Below the pieces are notes generated by a model. That model was not told the DNA's origin and did no database searches. It was given only the letters and a program-made list of their open reading frames with translations. A stretch of 64,000 nt of DNA from Pyrenopolyporus hunteri (Eukaryota; Ascomycota; Sordariomycetes; Xylariales; Hypoxylaceae), in the NCBI GenBank assembly GCA_902806595.1, contig CADCXC010000035.1:1178001-1242000 (forward strand), read 5' to 3'. A program made the position numbers and the translations under genes. Numbering within the stretch: the first letter of the stretch is position 1; every line of letters starts with the position of its first letter. Of the stretch, positions 33,852 through 45,084 are shown in pieces.

Positions 33852-34658
33852 ATGAGAAGCTTACTGCTCGGCCGGCCCTTGCGAAATCCAAAGCTCGCGC
33901 GTCATCTATTAACTCATAAAAGATGCCTGAGTACTGAGAGTTCTTTTAGAGACAAGCCTCAATATCATTCAGAGCACGCTCAGCCCCCTAAGTTCTCACC
34001 CCAGGGCCTCAACCCATCTCCATCCCAAGATGAAATCCAGCCGGGCGACCACGTTCTCGCGGTATGCAGGCAATACCACATTGGGTTTCCTAATAGTCTC
34101 CGCCGCTTCACAGACTTCAAGTTACGGAGTAACCAGTGCAAACTATTCGTCACCGCCTCCGATCGTCACTGCTTCGATCTGTACTCGATGAAGTACCTCG
34201 ACAAGTATGAGCATCCGTTTGCGAAAACGGTCTTGGACATGTACATCGCCCGGACGGAGACGCCTCTGTGGTTCAAGGCCACCTATGTTCCCAACGCCAA
34301 GCCGTTTCCGTGCCAAACGGCAACAAGCAGGATACGACATGCGTTTCGTGACGCATTAGCTACCCTCGGATATGATAGAGAGGGCAGAAAAGTCTCGGTA
34401 GATGGCTCTGATCCCATCGTGGATATGTATGGGACGGTGAAGATCTTATGCGCGGACCCTAAGGCTGCCTGCAATATCAAATTTGACACTCTTCGAGAGC
34501 AAGTCACGACGATTGTGGCTGGAATCGAACGGGTGCTCGGGCGAAACAAATATGGTAAACATATTACCGGATGGCGGAAGCCTCAGGTTCAGAAATCGCT
34601 CTGGAAACAGTATGATAATAAACCGAAGAAAAAACCACCCGGAAATAATAATAGATGA
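33852..34658 (+). CDS. Unrecognised protein, possible mitochondrial import signal
   Basis: A single-exon ATG-started frame of 268 residues. The first 27 residues contain Arg, Lys and His with no acidic residue (MRSLLLGRPLRNPKLARHLL), fitting a mitochondrial presequence. Downstream sequence is mixed alpha/beta without a motif I recognise: QPGDHVLAVCRQYHIGFP (about residues 63-80), a Cys/His-containing segment CKLFVTASDRHCFDLY, and a very basic C-terminus (KPKKKPPGNNNR). Codon use and the length of the open frame in a compact gene neighbourhood support a real gene. A mitochondrial ribosome or RNA-associated role would fit the basic tail but is only a guess. It diverges from eIF1A and lies 633 bp upstream of Chs5. 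Confidence 0.7.
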   Translation: MRSLLLGRPLRNPKLARHLLTHKRCLSTESSFRDKPQYHSEHAQPPKFSPQGLNPSPSQDEIQPGDHVLAVCRQYHIGFPNSLRRFTDFKLRSNQCKLFVTASDRHCFDLYSMKYLDKYEHPFAKTVLDMYIARTETPLWFKATYVPNAKPFPCQTATSRIRHAFRDALATLGYDREGRKVSVDGSDPIVDMYGTVKILCADPKAACNIKFDTLREQVTTIVAGIERVLGRNKYGKHITGWRKPQVQKSLWKQYDNKPKKKPPGNNNR

Positions 34659-35291
34659 TGCGCATTTCCAACATACTCGTATAAGAGGTACCTTGATCAA
34701 GAAGTTGTATTCACGAGGCTAATGCCGTAACAGATGCACTAGGTACCTACCTATGAGTGAAGTGCTATTTGTGAAAATAGGGGCCAGGGGTAATACATGA
34801 ACGTCAATACGTGTTTACCTGTACTGTGGTGGTAAAATGGTAAAATCGACAGTTCTAACCCATGAAATCGATGCCGCCTATAAAATACAGATGCTTATTC
34901 CCTTTGTAACACATTAGGGAGTTAGGTCTTTCGTAGGTATAGGGATCATTCTAAAAGCACATGTGCAATTCTCTTGTCTTCGTTCGGGTTAAGACAATTT
35001 TTACCTCATATATACATAATTCGACGGGAGGCGGTACATTAAGCAATATATTTGCGGGGTATCAAAATAGCCATATGAGATAAACGAGATTTACAGCCTA
35101 CCTCGATTCATTAAAGCAACAGCTGTACGTACGGCTTAGATAGGTACCTAGGTACCTAGGTCGATACGACACATGCTATGGCACAGACTGATGCATAAAG
35201 AAGTATTCAACCATCAACAACTTTTTATTTCCATTTTATTCGGATCCCCAATTCATTTCGAACGCCAGCCAGAGACGGGTCTCCATTGACA
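34659..35291. other. Intergenic spacer upstream of Chs5
   Basis: 633 bp with no gene. It contains a TAGG/GGTACC palindromic array (about 35137-35163) and should include the Chs5 promoter. Positions 34900-35060 are AT-rich without recognisable features. Confidence 0.6.
35137..35163. repeat. TAGGTACC palindromic array
   Basis: Repeated GGTACCTA units that are self-complementary, located about 130 bp upstream of the Chs5 ATG and therefore probably in its promoter or leader. Confidence 0.8.
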
Positions 35292-36630
35292 ATGCTGGTG
35301 TCTCTCACCGTCGGCAAAGTCGATGCCGGCGTGACTGTTTTATTAACCCCTGACAAACGCTTGGTACGTTGCGCGTCGCCTCTTCTCGAGTCTCGTCCCG
35401 TCGCAATATCACATACGCATCCATATAACATAAGACCCATGGCCACGCGAGCGAGCTCAAAGAAGCTATCCCTAGCTTCGGGGTTTGACCGTGTAGTCTA
35501 CAACTTACAGCGTCAAGTCTAATTGGTATTAACGGCCTTATCTTTAGATCGAATTCCCGTCCATCCTGCTGCCCCCGAATATCGTTTCGGGTTCCATTGT
35601 CGACATCACCGTCGCTCGCAATCACGAGTCCGAAGCCAAAGCAGAGGCCGAGTTCTCAGCCCTTCAAGACCGAATATTCTCTTCCTTCGGCGCCTCCCAG
35701 CCCAGCACCCCCGTCCTCCGCTGTCGCAATGCCACTCAGACCTCCGTAGTCCTCGAATGGGATCCTATCGAGCTCGCTACCGCCGATCTCATCTCCCTAT
35801 CCCTTTATCGCAATGGCCAGAAGGCCGGGAACATCCCTCGGCCCCTGCAGATGCACAGTACTAAGATCAGCGGCCTGGCTGTCGACACCGAATACTCTTT
35901 CCACTTAGTCCTGCGCACGACCGCCGGTACTTATGCCAGCAAGCAGGTCGTCGTCCGCACCCATAAGATGACCGACCTAAGCGGCATCACCATCACTACC
36001 GGAATCCTGCCCGCCCCTATGCGAGAGGAACTTACCAAGGCCGTCGAGCGCATCGGCGCTAAGATCGTGGACAGCGTGCGCATCGATACCACCCATTTTG
36101 TCACTACCGAGGGCCGTGGTGTGCCCTGGGAGAAGGCTGTGGAGATGAACATCCCCGTCGTGCGACCAGAGTGGGTCGAAGCCTGCGAGAAGACCGGCCG
36201 TATACTGGGCGTCACTAAGTTCTACCTCGATGCTCCGAGACCTGCCCTTCCAGTGGGTGGCGAGGAGACGCAGAGGACAGCGTCGTCGCCCGTCCCCCCT
36301 GCACAGCAGACCCAGAAAGATCTCCCACAGCCGCCCTCCCAGCCCGAGAACGAGAAAGAAGCGGAGACGAAGAAAGAAGAAGAGAAGAGTGAGAGCGGCA
36401 GCGAGGAGGAAGACGAAGAGGACGGGGACGAGGAAAAGGCAAAGATTGCCGACGAACAAAAAGTGAGGTTGGAGGATAAGGATACCCAGAAAGTCGCTTT
36501 ACGGCCCGGTGGTCAGTCTCCGGCAGCCGAAAAAGACACCGCCGCGAAGGCGAGCGAGGATGGTTCGGATGAGAAGGCACCCGCGCCATCCCCGGGGGAT
36601 GAGGCGTCATTTCAAGATGTAGTGTTGTAA
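35292..36630 (+). CDS. CHS5: Exomer scaffold subunit Chs5
   Basis: Two exons (35292-35363, 35548-36630) encode 384 residues; the 184 bp intron has a GTACGT donor and a TCTTTAG acceptor. Chs5 is the scaffold of exomer, a trans-Golgi coat that, with ChAPs adaptors and Arf1, exports chitin synthase III and other cargo to the cell surface. The N-terminal strand that dimerises and binds ChAPs (MLVSLTVGKVDAGVTVLL, continuing as IEFPSILLP after the splice) is followed by an FN3 domain (about residues 75-165) that ends in VVVRTHKMTDLSGITI. A BRCT domain follows (about 166-250; VRPEWVEACEKTGRI holds the conserved Trp). Together FN3 and BRCT bind Arf1. The rest is a highly acidic Glu/Lys-rich tail. The tail seems shorter than in many Chs5 proteins. 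The upstream in-frame TTG at 35286 is not used as start. Confidence 0.94.
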
Positions 36631-37048
36631 GCGCGGTTCGCAGCTCAAAGTACAGCAAGGAGTTCTGAGGGTCTCTTCAAAAAAAGAAAATGGCCGTTGC
36701 CGCCCCGAAAGCATTAATATAACTGTATAGTAAGAAGCTGTTGCTTCACGCCCGCCGAAGCTGTCTCCCATCTTCATAGTTCTGGTAATTTATGACTGAC
36801 AGACTTCAGACCCTAGAGCTCTTCATAGATGTTCGTTAGACCATGGAACTTACAACGTGTACCAACTACCCCTTTCTAGGTCCCTAATACAACGTAATAT
36901 CTTACAGTTCTCTATCACTAAATTGACACCCACCGGAAATACCACACCATTACTCCCTCTATATACACAGTCCTACTCTAACGTTCACAACATTCCCACC
37001 ACCAGCAAGCCCATCATCCGACCGACCAACAACCCGCACCAACCCAAC
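36631..37048. other. Convergent intergenic spacer
   Basis: 418 bp between the convergent Chs5 and short-chain dehydrogenase genes. Only the two 3' flanks are expected here and nothing else is visible. Confidence 0.7.
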
Positions 37049-38044
37049 TCAAGGCAAGACCTCCCGCCCCCGCCAATCCCAGCACCGGCCCCTGTGCTCC
37101 TCCGCCTTCAGCCCCCGCACCACGTCCACCATGCGGGCCGCCGCGTCCTCGGGCTCGAACAGCCGGTCGGCCGGGACCCGCCCCCAGTACGCGCGGCTCA
37201 GGCCCGTCCGCACCGTGCCCGGGTGGTACGCCACGGCCGCCGCCGCCGCCGCCGCTCCCCCGCCCCGCGCCCGCAGGTGCCCGTCGAACGTCCGCGTCAC
37301 GCTGGTCACCCCCGCCTTCGACGCCCGGTACGTGTACCACCCGCCCAGCCGGTTGTCGCTCGTCGAGCCCACGCGCGCCGAGGCCGTGAGCCAGATCGCG
37401 GAGCGGGGGGTGCTGTTACTGCTGGGGTCGGGTTCGGGGTAGGAGTTGGGGCTGGGGCTGGGGTTAGGGTTAGGGTCAGGGTTGGGGTTGAGTGTGGAGG
37501 TGGGAGGGCGATCTAAGGGAGTGGGGGCAGGGACGGAGGTGAAAAGGGGTTCGGGGGAAAAGATCGTGCTCTTCCGCGGTAGGAAGTCCCCGAACCATTT
37601 CATCAGCATCAGCGGGCCCAGCACGTTTACTTGAAACGTGCGTAGCGCGTTGGCGTAGTCCACCTCCCGCGGGCTCTTCTCCGGGTGCAGGATCCCGGGG
37701 AGCGCGAAAGCGAGGCGCAGGTGGTGCGTCGAGGGCGGGAACAGCGCGGCCGCTTCCGCTGATGCGGATCGCAGCGTCGATTCGTCCGTTACGTCTACGC
37801 GCGCCATGTGCAGCCTCTGAGACGCGGCTGCTGTCGCTGTTGCTATTTCTGTGTCTTGGTCACCGCCCTTTCCTCGTTCAGGGGTAGAAGCGTATAGAGA
37901 GTCTAGGAGAGACGCCCGCACGTCCGGGAGGCCGGTCCGCGCGGTGGCAAGCACGGGAACCGTCGTAGTTTTGAGTAAGTGCCGCGTCAGGGCATGGCCA
38001 ATTCCGCGACTAGCTGGAGAGACGAAGATCCATGGTTTAGACAT
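37049..38044 (-). CDS. Short-chain dehydrogenase/reductase with low-complexity insert
   Basis: A single minus-strand exon of 331 residues, starting at the ATG at 38044 (MSKPW); the GTG one codon earlier is not the likely start. SDR enzymes use NAD(P) to oxidise or reduce hydroxyl/carbonyl groups. The Rossmann start reads FVSPASRGIGHAL, a variant of TGxxxGxG. A structural Asn lies in FQVNVLGPL (about residue 140). The catalytic triad is Ser222 (in LTASARVG), Tyr239 and Lys243 (YRASK). Between about residues 160 and 215 there is an insert absent from normal SDRs, with repeated Asn-Pro/Ser-Pro dipeptides. It is encoded by telomere-like hexamers. A poly-Ala run (about 265-271) precedes YHPGTVRTGLS, which matches the substrate/cofactor PG motif. 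It is most like the C-factor-type SDRs of fungi. Substrate unknown. Confidence 0.88.
   Translation of the reverse strand: MSKPWIFVSPASRGIGHALTRHLLKTTTVPVLATARTGLPDVRASLLDSLYASTPERGKGGDQDTEIATATAAASQRLHMARVDVTDESTLRSASAEAAALFPPSTHHLRLAFALPGILHPEKSPREVDYANALRTFQVNVLGPLMLMKWFGDFLPRKSTIFSPEPLFTSVPAPTPLDRPPTSTLNPNPDPNPNPSPSPNSYPEPDPSSNSTPRSAIWLTASARVGSTSDNRLGGWYTYRASKAGVTSVTRTFDGHLRARGGGAAAAAAAVAYHPGTVRTGLSRAYWGRVPADRLFEPEDAAARMVDVVRGLKAEEHRGRCWDWRGREVLP
37444..37490. repeat. Interstitial telomere-like G-rich repeat inside a coding sequence
   Basis: The plus strand carries degenerate hexamers of GGGTTA/GGGTCA/GGGTTG/GGGGCT type, including two perfect adjoining TTAGGG units (the usual filamentous-fungal telomere repeat). 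The opposite strand is translated as Asn-Pro/Asp-Pro/Ser-Pro dipeptides in the short-chain dehydrogenase. The G-runs could form a quadruplex on the template strand. Confidence 0.85.
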
Positions 38045-41000
38045 CACCTCGCCCTTGTAGTATTTTCTATTACCCTAAGGCGGCTTAGGGGGTTAAAAGG
38101 CCCAGGCCAGGACTCCTGCTTCATATGTATGGGTTACATGCCTCTTAACCGCCAAAACCGAATAAACGAGGAATATCTTCTATTAGTCGAGTTTGATGAT
38201 ATAATAGAGGATTTATTTAGGTGTCTAACAAAATTTTATACAGAGAATCTGAATTAATCTAAATACTACAATAAATCTAAGCAAGTGACTTCCTTTCTTT
38301 AACGAAAACAAAGCCCCAAAGCATAACAAGAAGTAACGTTGATCGATCCATTTTCCAATCATAGTGGAATCTCTATAGAATAACCGCGTCAATGATTCAC
38401 CACTGTTGTTACCGTAGACAAGGGATCCAGGTGTTAAGGAATGAAACTCTGAGCTTTAAGATGGAAAAAGTAAATCAGGTCTCTCTTGCGGAAATACTTC
38501 GACACGGCCTGTCTCTGCCGGCTGAGGGTTCCCGGCCGGTTCAGCCCCATCTCCAGGCTCAGATTAGAATATATATGAGATAGATAGCTCGCCGAGTCGG
38601 AAGCTATGTCTATTGTATAATAATTGAAAATATTCCTCAACGAAACTTGAATGGTATAGGGTAAGACAGTTTCCCTTGGCAAAGTGAGCGCCGAGGTTCT
38701 ATGCGATGGTTCAAGCACCGTTGATATATTACAATCGGGGTTCGTTAGACAACATTCAAAGCGCCATAATTACAGTTCCTAGTATCGAATATGCACATAA
38801 GTATATGTAAGATGCAGGATTGATCTTCCGGCGTTCGTTGATAATAGCTGGTCGTAAGAGGAGTGATGTTGCGACGTTCTTTCCCGTAAAAGGAACGGGA
38901 CACATACAATCCAAGTTGAGAGATGCCGATTTACGAGCCGCTCACGAACTACATCCAGGCGTCGTATTATTGATACCACTCAGCTGGACGGATGCTCTGA
39001 CGTGGTCACCCGACTCCGCAGTTGGGAACATGGGTAGTTGTGCTCGTAGTTTATAGGGGTTTGACCATCCCCCCCAGCTATTTCTGGGATCTCAAGCCTC
39101 TATGAGGCACGGGGTCGGCATGTTGAGTTTTAACTTTGACTCACATTGCTCTTTGCGCGGTTGATTCGGGTATGGCAACCGATGAGACCTGCGTTAGTTC
39201 GTCTCGGAAGCAGGCCAAGATAAACGTGGCACCCTCTATACTACTAACACTATCTCTAAGCGATGCCAAGGTGGGATTCCTTCTCGTCCTTACGCTTAGA
39301 ACAGGGTCGTCGGCGCGAGAGTTGCCCAATCGTATTCTGTACCAATCTGCCCATATTTCATGTGCTCGACGAGGATTCCGGTCAGTTTGATGTGTTGGCT
39401 CGAGGTGCTTTCTCTTCAGTTCGCAGCTCCACGGACGAGGCTAGCAGAATATCTCGCTTGGATATTTCCATGTACGGTACTTCACAGTTTCTACATCCTC
39501 GGATATGGAAACGTGACATGCGGTTTGTCGCTATACTTAGCGACGAATTAGCTGTGATGGTGGCCAATGGACTCAACCGGGGCCGCATTTTCAGGTACGC
39601 GGGTAGACGTAAAAAAGGGATCTGATTCCGGACGGGCGATTTTGGGCGTCCATGTACCGGCTCTTCCTCAAGATTAATTTGGTGGTGCTGTGTGTGGCTT
39701 AGATTTAGATCTTAAAAAAGAGCATTTTCATATTCGGGGCGCTGGTTGCCCTACAGGGGCGAAGACAGGTTATTATGTCTCCGGGGCTAAGACCTGGGTT
39801 TTGGCGAGAACGCAGAGCCCCAAACATGGAAAATGAGACCGAGAAGTGAGCAGTAGGCCTCGAAATTGTTGAATAGGACGGAGAGTTGGCCTTCTCAGGG
39901 GGTATGAAGAGGCGACTAAAGAACTCTTCGCATTATAAAATACGGAATTACGAAATGTCAATCGTACGCGGTTGAAGAATAATATGTATAAAGAAAAGGG
40001 TGAAGAAAGCAGGGGTAACCAAGTTCCGCATCCCTGTATAACCTCGACACATTGGATCAGAGTTTGAGTTGAAGTTCTCATGATTTACATGGTAATGACT
40101 CGTCCGACCATACATAATAGAAGGTATAGTTGATAAAAAGACCCGGTCTTTCGGATCATATGTTCGTATTCTGTGTCAGTAGGTACATACCCCTATCCAT
40201 CCCATCTCCTGAACAACTCGGGCCTTTTCAGAACCTCGAATACCAACTATCCGCGTACGAATGTAGCACTCGACCGATATTTCGCGGGAGTGGCTTGAAT
40301 CAATTTCCGTATGTCTGGCGTGGAGTCGGCTTCTACCGATTCTTGAGCATCTTCCCATATTGACTTCTCACCCTTAACCCAAACAATGTTTAGTGCGAAT
40401 TAAAGAAAAAAAAGCAAGTCAAGAGCAAACCTCTTGTTCCTCGTATAGCTGATTTGTAACCCTCTCGGGCATAACTTTCAGGAATCTTGCTGAGTCTTCC
40501 AGTTAGAGAGGCACGTTGTGCCATCGCCCATTAGTTAATGCCTAGACTGTCTTGTCATTCATCTGAACTCCTACTTTAGACTTGTTTCGACGGAACTTTG
40601 GATATATGCGTATGGATGGATGAAGAGCACAATGACACGCCACCAAGTTCAGTGCCTGGACGTCGTGAACCCAATATCCTCCTCATCCTAGTCGGTCTAG
40701 TTAGCCTAGCCACTCATCTCCATATGCCGATCCTAAGTTCCTAGTCGACGGTTACCATTACCCGCCACCCCTAATTAAAACGGATGGCAATATTGAGTTT
40801 CCTAGTCAGTCACGAACTCAATCGTTCCTCTCCAGTTCGTCATTTAACTGGAGCATCTCTCTTGTTTGCTGTGCTTTATTCTTCATTAAACATCCATGTA
40901 TTCCCTTCGAAACCCGCGAGGGGCCTATACATCGTGGAAAGTGTTGATACATTGCGGCTTCTGGCCCCTTATGTAGTGAAGATAACTTATTATCTATTTT

Positions 41001-41209
41001 CCGGATAACTGCTTTCACCTCGCCTTTGGGGATGTTAGGGGGCGTAGGATAGATACTCTCACAATGTTCTTGGTCATGTCACGAATACCAGGTGCAGGAG
41101 ACTCCCAGGTAAATGTAGCGGACGCTGTCACTATTCGCACGTGGAATACAGCGTCGCTTGAAAAATAGAGTTTCTGCTCTCCTGCTGTCCCCATTTTTAA
41201 CATCTCACC
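38045..41209. other. Intergenic region, no supported gene
   Basis: About 3.2 kb. Frames here (for example plus strand 39263-39625 with 120 codons, minus strand 39773-40081) overlap on both strands and have no recognisable motif. A short AT-rich segment at about 38155-38260 stays open on the plus strand (EEYLLLVEFDDIIEDLF) and could be a scrap of a decayed element; nothing confirms it. The last few hundred bases should hold the promoter of the gene at 41210. Confidence 0.55.
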
Positions 41210-43900
41210 ATGGAGGGCGCCCTCATAAGCCCATTCAACCTGGGGATTCTGGTGGAAAAGGAAGTTGTGGTGCACACAAACGAGAAGCCCAATGGAGACT
41301 CGGTAGCATCTCATCTGTCGTCCGTCGTATCCATCGTTCGCTCTACGTCCGACGCGCGAAGGGAGTCCGGGACGCCAGAACCACAAGAGATAATCTCGCC
41401 TCTACCGTCTGGAAAGATGCTTCCCCGTCCTGACGTCAGTGTGGATGACCAAGGAGATCTTGCCGACTTCTTCCGCAGGTCTCCCCCTCCGGGGAATTTC
41501 ATGTCCATACCTGACGATGTGAGCATTTCTTCCGCCGACGGCAAATGGGGTGTATTCAAAGTCTTTCGAAAGAGGCGGAGGAGCAAGAAACGCAAAAAAC
41601 GCCAGCCACCGCTTATCAAACTCCCAGATACAGCTGTTTCTTCGAGGACTATTGAAGGTCATCGATATATTGCCATATCGATCCCTTCCGGTTGTTCACC
41701 TTCTGGACCGGCACCTTCGGAGCACCATCCGGCATCCCAGCCAATACAAACAGAGCCTTGCCGGACCGTTGACCCACTACATAACCCTATGTCTGATGGC
41801 GGTAAACAGAGTTTTAGGCCTGTGACGGAGGACCACGGATCGCTATCGTCGGCCTCGCTCGCGCCAAAAAGACCATCAGTGTATCCGGAAGAAGTTACAC
41901 GGCTAGCTCCTCCTCCAAGGAAGGTGTCTCTACTCTCGACGGTGCCATCACAGGAAGAGACCTCCCTTGGAAAGGGGAAAGAGGCGGAGAAGAGGAGTGA
42001 ATCTGGAGGCGGCGTATCTAACGAAGTATTGATGAATCCTTTGGAGTCTTCGAGGGTAGCTTATGCTGCCGAGCCGGGTCCTCAACTACCGAAACAGGGG
42101 CAGACTGAGCAGAAGGAAACACCGACATCAGACACCGGACATCGCGAATATGGAGGGGGGCCTCCAATGATCAAGCAGCCAGGTGAGGCTACTAACGAGC
42201 CAGCCCTTACTAACAGCTTTACGGCAAAGAGCAACTTGAGAGAGCCTAGTAAACATACTGGAACGCCGAGAGTTCGCTCGCCGAATACGTTAGCCGTACC
42301 TACGCTGCCGGTTCGAACTTCAAGTAGAAGAGCAGCAACTGCAGTGTCGGGTCCGAGTGACGTTGGTAATATCGCCGGTAGCAGCAGACCAGCACCGGTA
42401 AGTAGGGCCGTTAGTTCTAATAACGGCGGGAATGGGAACGGCAATAGTAATGGGAATGGGGATGGGAATGGGGGAACAACAGGGCCTCGCGGCTCATTCG
42501 CCGAGAGTCTAATGACCGAATCCTCGCCCAAGCTACTAAAGGCGCAGACGGCTACAGCGTACCAATCGGTCCCCATCATAGTTCGACCACCTTCAGATAA
42601 ACCGGAGGTTGAATCTCCCTTAAATCTGAATTTTCCCGCGCCACCTTCAAATAAGGTCCATGTCTCCGCTCAGGCGGATACTGCTGCACCCCCTGAGGCG
42701 GCTGAAGGGAGTGTGACCCGTAAGGACCGCGTCCGAGAGCGAAAGAAAAGGGACATGGAAAGGGTAAAAGCCCAGATGCGTCAACACCAGGCACCCACCT
42801 TGCGTCTTCTCCGGCCGGAGGCACCAGCCGAGCATTTATGGCCGGAATCTCCTGTACTCGGTCGATTCAACGAAGAACTTGGCTCTCCATCTTCAAGACC
42901 ATTTTTGACGACCAAAATGTCGGATATCGGTCCTATTAGGCCTGGTGTATATGCGAAATCGCCCTACCTACCGCCCGAAGCCACCGCGAAGAAACTGCGA
43001 AGGAGAAGCACAAGTGCCCCAACACTAACGAGCTCGTCGTCGCCATCCTCTCTAGAACACCGATCGATGCCTTGGGAGGATAGCAGGGCTTACTATCGTC
43101 AGAGGGAGCAGCAAGCGGAGCGCGAAGAGCACGAGGCAAGGAGAGCGCGATATATAGCCCATGTGCTAGCCGAGGAGGAGGAGACGGAAGATTGGGCTTT
43201 ACGACAGAAGCTCCTGCGACGATACGAGAAATTGAAAGAAAGCCGCACCAAGGACATGGAAAAGCGGCTGCGTCGACTTGAAAGAAATGGTGAGGTTTTG
43301 ATGGAATCGTTGGTATCTCTGATGGGTACTCTCAACAAAGTGTTGCAGGATCGGCATTTTTTGCAGCGAGGTGCTTATCCTGAACCCCATGATTCTCCTC
43401 GGAGACGTTCGCAATCCCTGAGGTCCGTACGTAGTCTCGATAACCTGGCTGAGATTTCTCGATCGCAACCAGAGCGTGCCGAGTCCCACTTTCAAAGATT
43501 CCGTCCTCGGAGCCTACACGTTTCTCACTCCGAAAGGCGTGCTCGGGGAGGTCGGGTGGGCACAGAAACGCGCCCTTTCCGGAACCCTCTGCAGGAAGAA
43601 AGTACCCGGACGAATACACGTCTTCGTCAATCAGCGCTCGAGGCGCTACAGGCGCAGTTACAACCTGGGGAATCGGGCCGCGGTGCCCAAACTCGCGATA
43701 TCCCACGTTATTCTAGAAGTACGGGCTCAAGTGACCACAGCGATGAAACGGGAAGTCTGGAGATCATGGAACCCCTTATGCGCGAACTGCGGGAAGCGGC
43801 AGGATTTGGCGCCGAACGACGTCGAGCTGAGTCCGTAGAAAGACGACCAGAGGAAGGCAGGTCACTACTTAGCGAGAGTGAGATTTTCAATCTCTTCTGA
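41210..43900 (+). CDS. Large disordered protein with coiled coils, unknown function
   Basis: A single ATG-started exon of 896 residues that I do not recognise. The first 60 residues are moderately ordered (MEGALISPFNLGILVEKEVVVHT), then a basic patch (about 123-133, rich in Arg/Lys) that could be a nuclear signal. A long Ser/Pro/Thr-rich disordered region follows, with an Asn-Gly repeat at about 403-424. A basic amphipathic helix lies at about 509-527 (RERKKRDMERVKAQMRQ). A strong coiled coil at about 620-705 is Glu/Arg-rich and heptad-patterned and ends in RRLERNGEVLMESLVSLMGTL. The C-terminus is again Arg/Ser-rich with a hydrophobic end (SEIFNLF). The length, codon use and absence of stops over 2.7 kb make it a real gene. 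The architecture suggests a scaffold, but that is inference. Confidence 0.85.
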   Translation: MEGALISPFNLGILVEKEVVVHTNEKPNGDSVASHLSSVVSIVRSTSDARRESGTPEPQEIISPLPSGKMLPRPDVSVDDQGDLADFFRRSPPPGNFMSIPDDVSISSADGKWGVFKVFRKRRRSKKRKKRQPPLIKLPDTAVSSRTIEGHRYIAISIPSGCSPSGPAPSEHHPASQPIQTEPCRTVDPLHNPMSDGGKQSFRPVTEDHGSLSSASLAPKRPSVYPEEVTRLAPPPRKVSLLSTVPSQEETSLGKGKEAEKRSESGGGVSNEVLMNPLESSRVAYAAEPGPQLPKQGQTEQKETPTSDTGHREYGGGPPMIKQPGEATNEPALTNSFTAKSNLREPSKHTGTPRVRSPNTLAVPTLPVRTSSRRAATAVSGPSDVGNIAGSSRPAPVSRAVSSNNGGNGNGNSNGNGDGNGGTTGPRGSFAESLMTESSPKLLKAQTATAYQSVPIIVRPPSDKPEVESPLNLNFPAPPSNKVHVSAQADTAAPPEAAEGSVTRKDRVRERKKRDMERVKAQMRQHQAPTLRLLRPEAPAEHLWPESPVLGRFNEELGSPSSRPFLTTKMSDIGPIRPGVYAKSPYLPPEATAKKLRRRSTSAPTLTSSSSPSSLEHRSMPWEDSRAYYRQREQQAEREEHEARRARYIAHVLAEEEETEDWALRQKLLRRYEKLKESRTKDMEKRLRRLERNGEVLMESLVSLMGTLNKVLQDRHFLQRGAYPEPHDSPRRRSQSLRSVRSLDNLAEISRSQPERAESHFQRFRPRSLHVSHSERRARGGRVGTETRPFRNPLQEESTRTNTRLRQSALEALQAQLQPGESGRGAQTRDIPRYSRSTGSSDHSDETGSLEIMEPLMRELREAAGFGAERRRAESVERRPEEGRSLLSESEIFNLF

Positions 43901-45084
43901 TTTGATGGTTGGCTTATACCCTCCCTTCTGCTTTCTTTTGTCTTATAGCTCTATATCGAATATTTGCTCTTCTCTCGGCCTTGCGTCGGAGCTGCTGCAT
44001 CGTGTAACGGGGAGCGTCCTCGGTGGTATCTCGTTCCCCTCTTACTCATCAGTAAGATAGAAAATTAGCCCTTTTGAAAACGAATAGGCTTGGGGATGGC
44101 ATAGTTGGCTAGCTGCAGAATCCATTGGCGATTCCACGCTCTACTAGCAATTTCAAACGTAACTACGACTATAATACACCTAATTAGCTTCGCGGTACTT
44201 GGCTATTAAGGGTTTTTTTGTCCCGCTTGCGTGAAATAATAGCTTATACGTGTGGGGTCAGCAGTGATAATTCTGTAAAACTTAGAACTTTGTAAGGGAA
44301 TTAGGTGGATCTAGAAATAAGATGCGGCCTGGACGTTGGGACGAGGACGGGGAGGCTCGCGTTGCGCTCATGTCAACCGAACGTTCCTGGGAATACTTTA
44401 CTGAGCGTACGGTTATTCCTGAAAGAAATAGGATCCAGACGAAGGCTCTGACTTGTACTGATTGTGAAGTACAAAATCATACCCGAGCGGATTAGGGCTA
44501 TGGCCGGGAGGCACTGATTTCACAGAAAACGGAGAACGAGATAAAACTGACGGTGCTCCGATAGAACACAAGGCTCTAGGATAAAGAATGAATAACGGAG
44601 CAGTTCGGCCCAAAGTCAAACGAAGAATGAAGACATATCACTTTAGATCGGGGAAATTATCGGCCTCAACGGATAGGCGTCACGAACCTCGTGTGAATGA
44701 TTACAGCGAAGAGCGGGCCGGGCCGTACGGTCTACTTACCTTAGGTAGACAGGCCTCAGTCTCGAATTAGGCTGGTTGCAATTATTTGGGACCTAAGGCG
44801 CTCGACTTTTGCGTCGACTCCGTGAAGGGCGACCTCAGCTACCTAATCTAACTCCTTTTATGTGCTCTGTTCTGCCTCATTTTCACGAAACATGAAGTAG
44901 TTCGATATGGAAGATATACCACCCCGTCCGAGGCCGCCTGATTAAAGTCTTTGCCGGGAAAGGTGTTACTATTGAGGACCACCGAAATATTGCAAAGCCA
45001 TAACGCCGTGTGAATGCATTCGGGTGCCGTTAATACCTCTATGACGCCTTCCTTAAAAACATGAGTATATCGCACCGGTGAGGT
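43901..45084. other. Convergent intergenic region
   Basis: About 1.2 kb between the 896-residue protein gene and the Sen1 gene, which converge. No gene, repeat array or structured element is apparent. Confidence 0.6.

Noticed and set aside
36857..37516. 219-codon plus-strand frame opposite the dehydrogenase
   Set aside because: Open because of high GC and G/C-rich repeats; the minus-strand frame has the SDR catalytic motifs.
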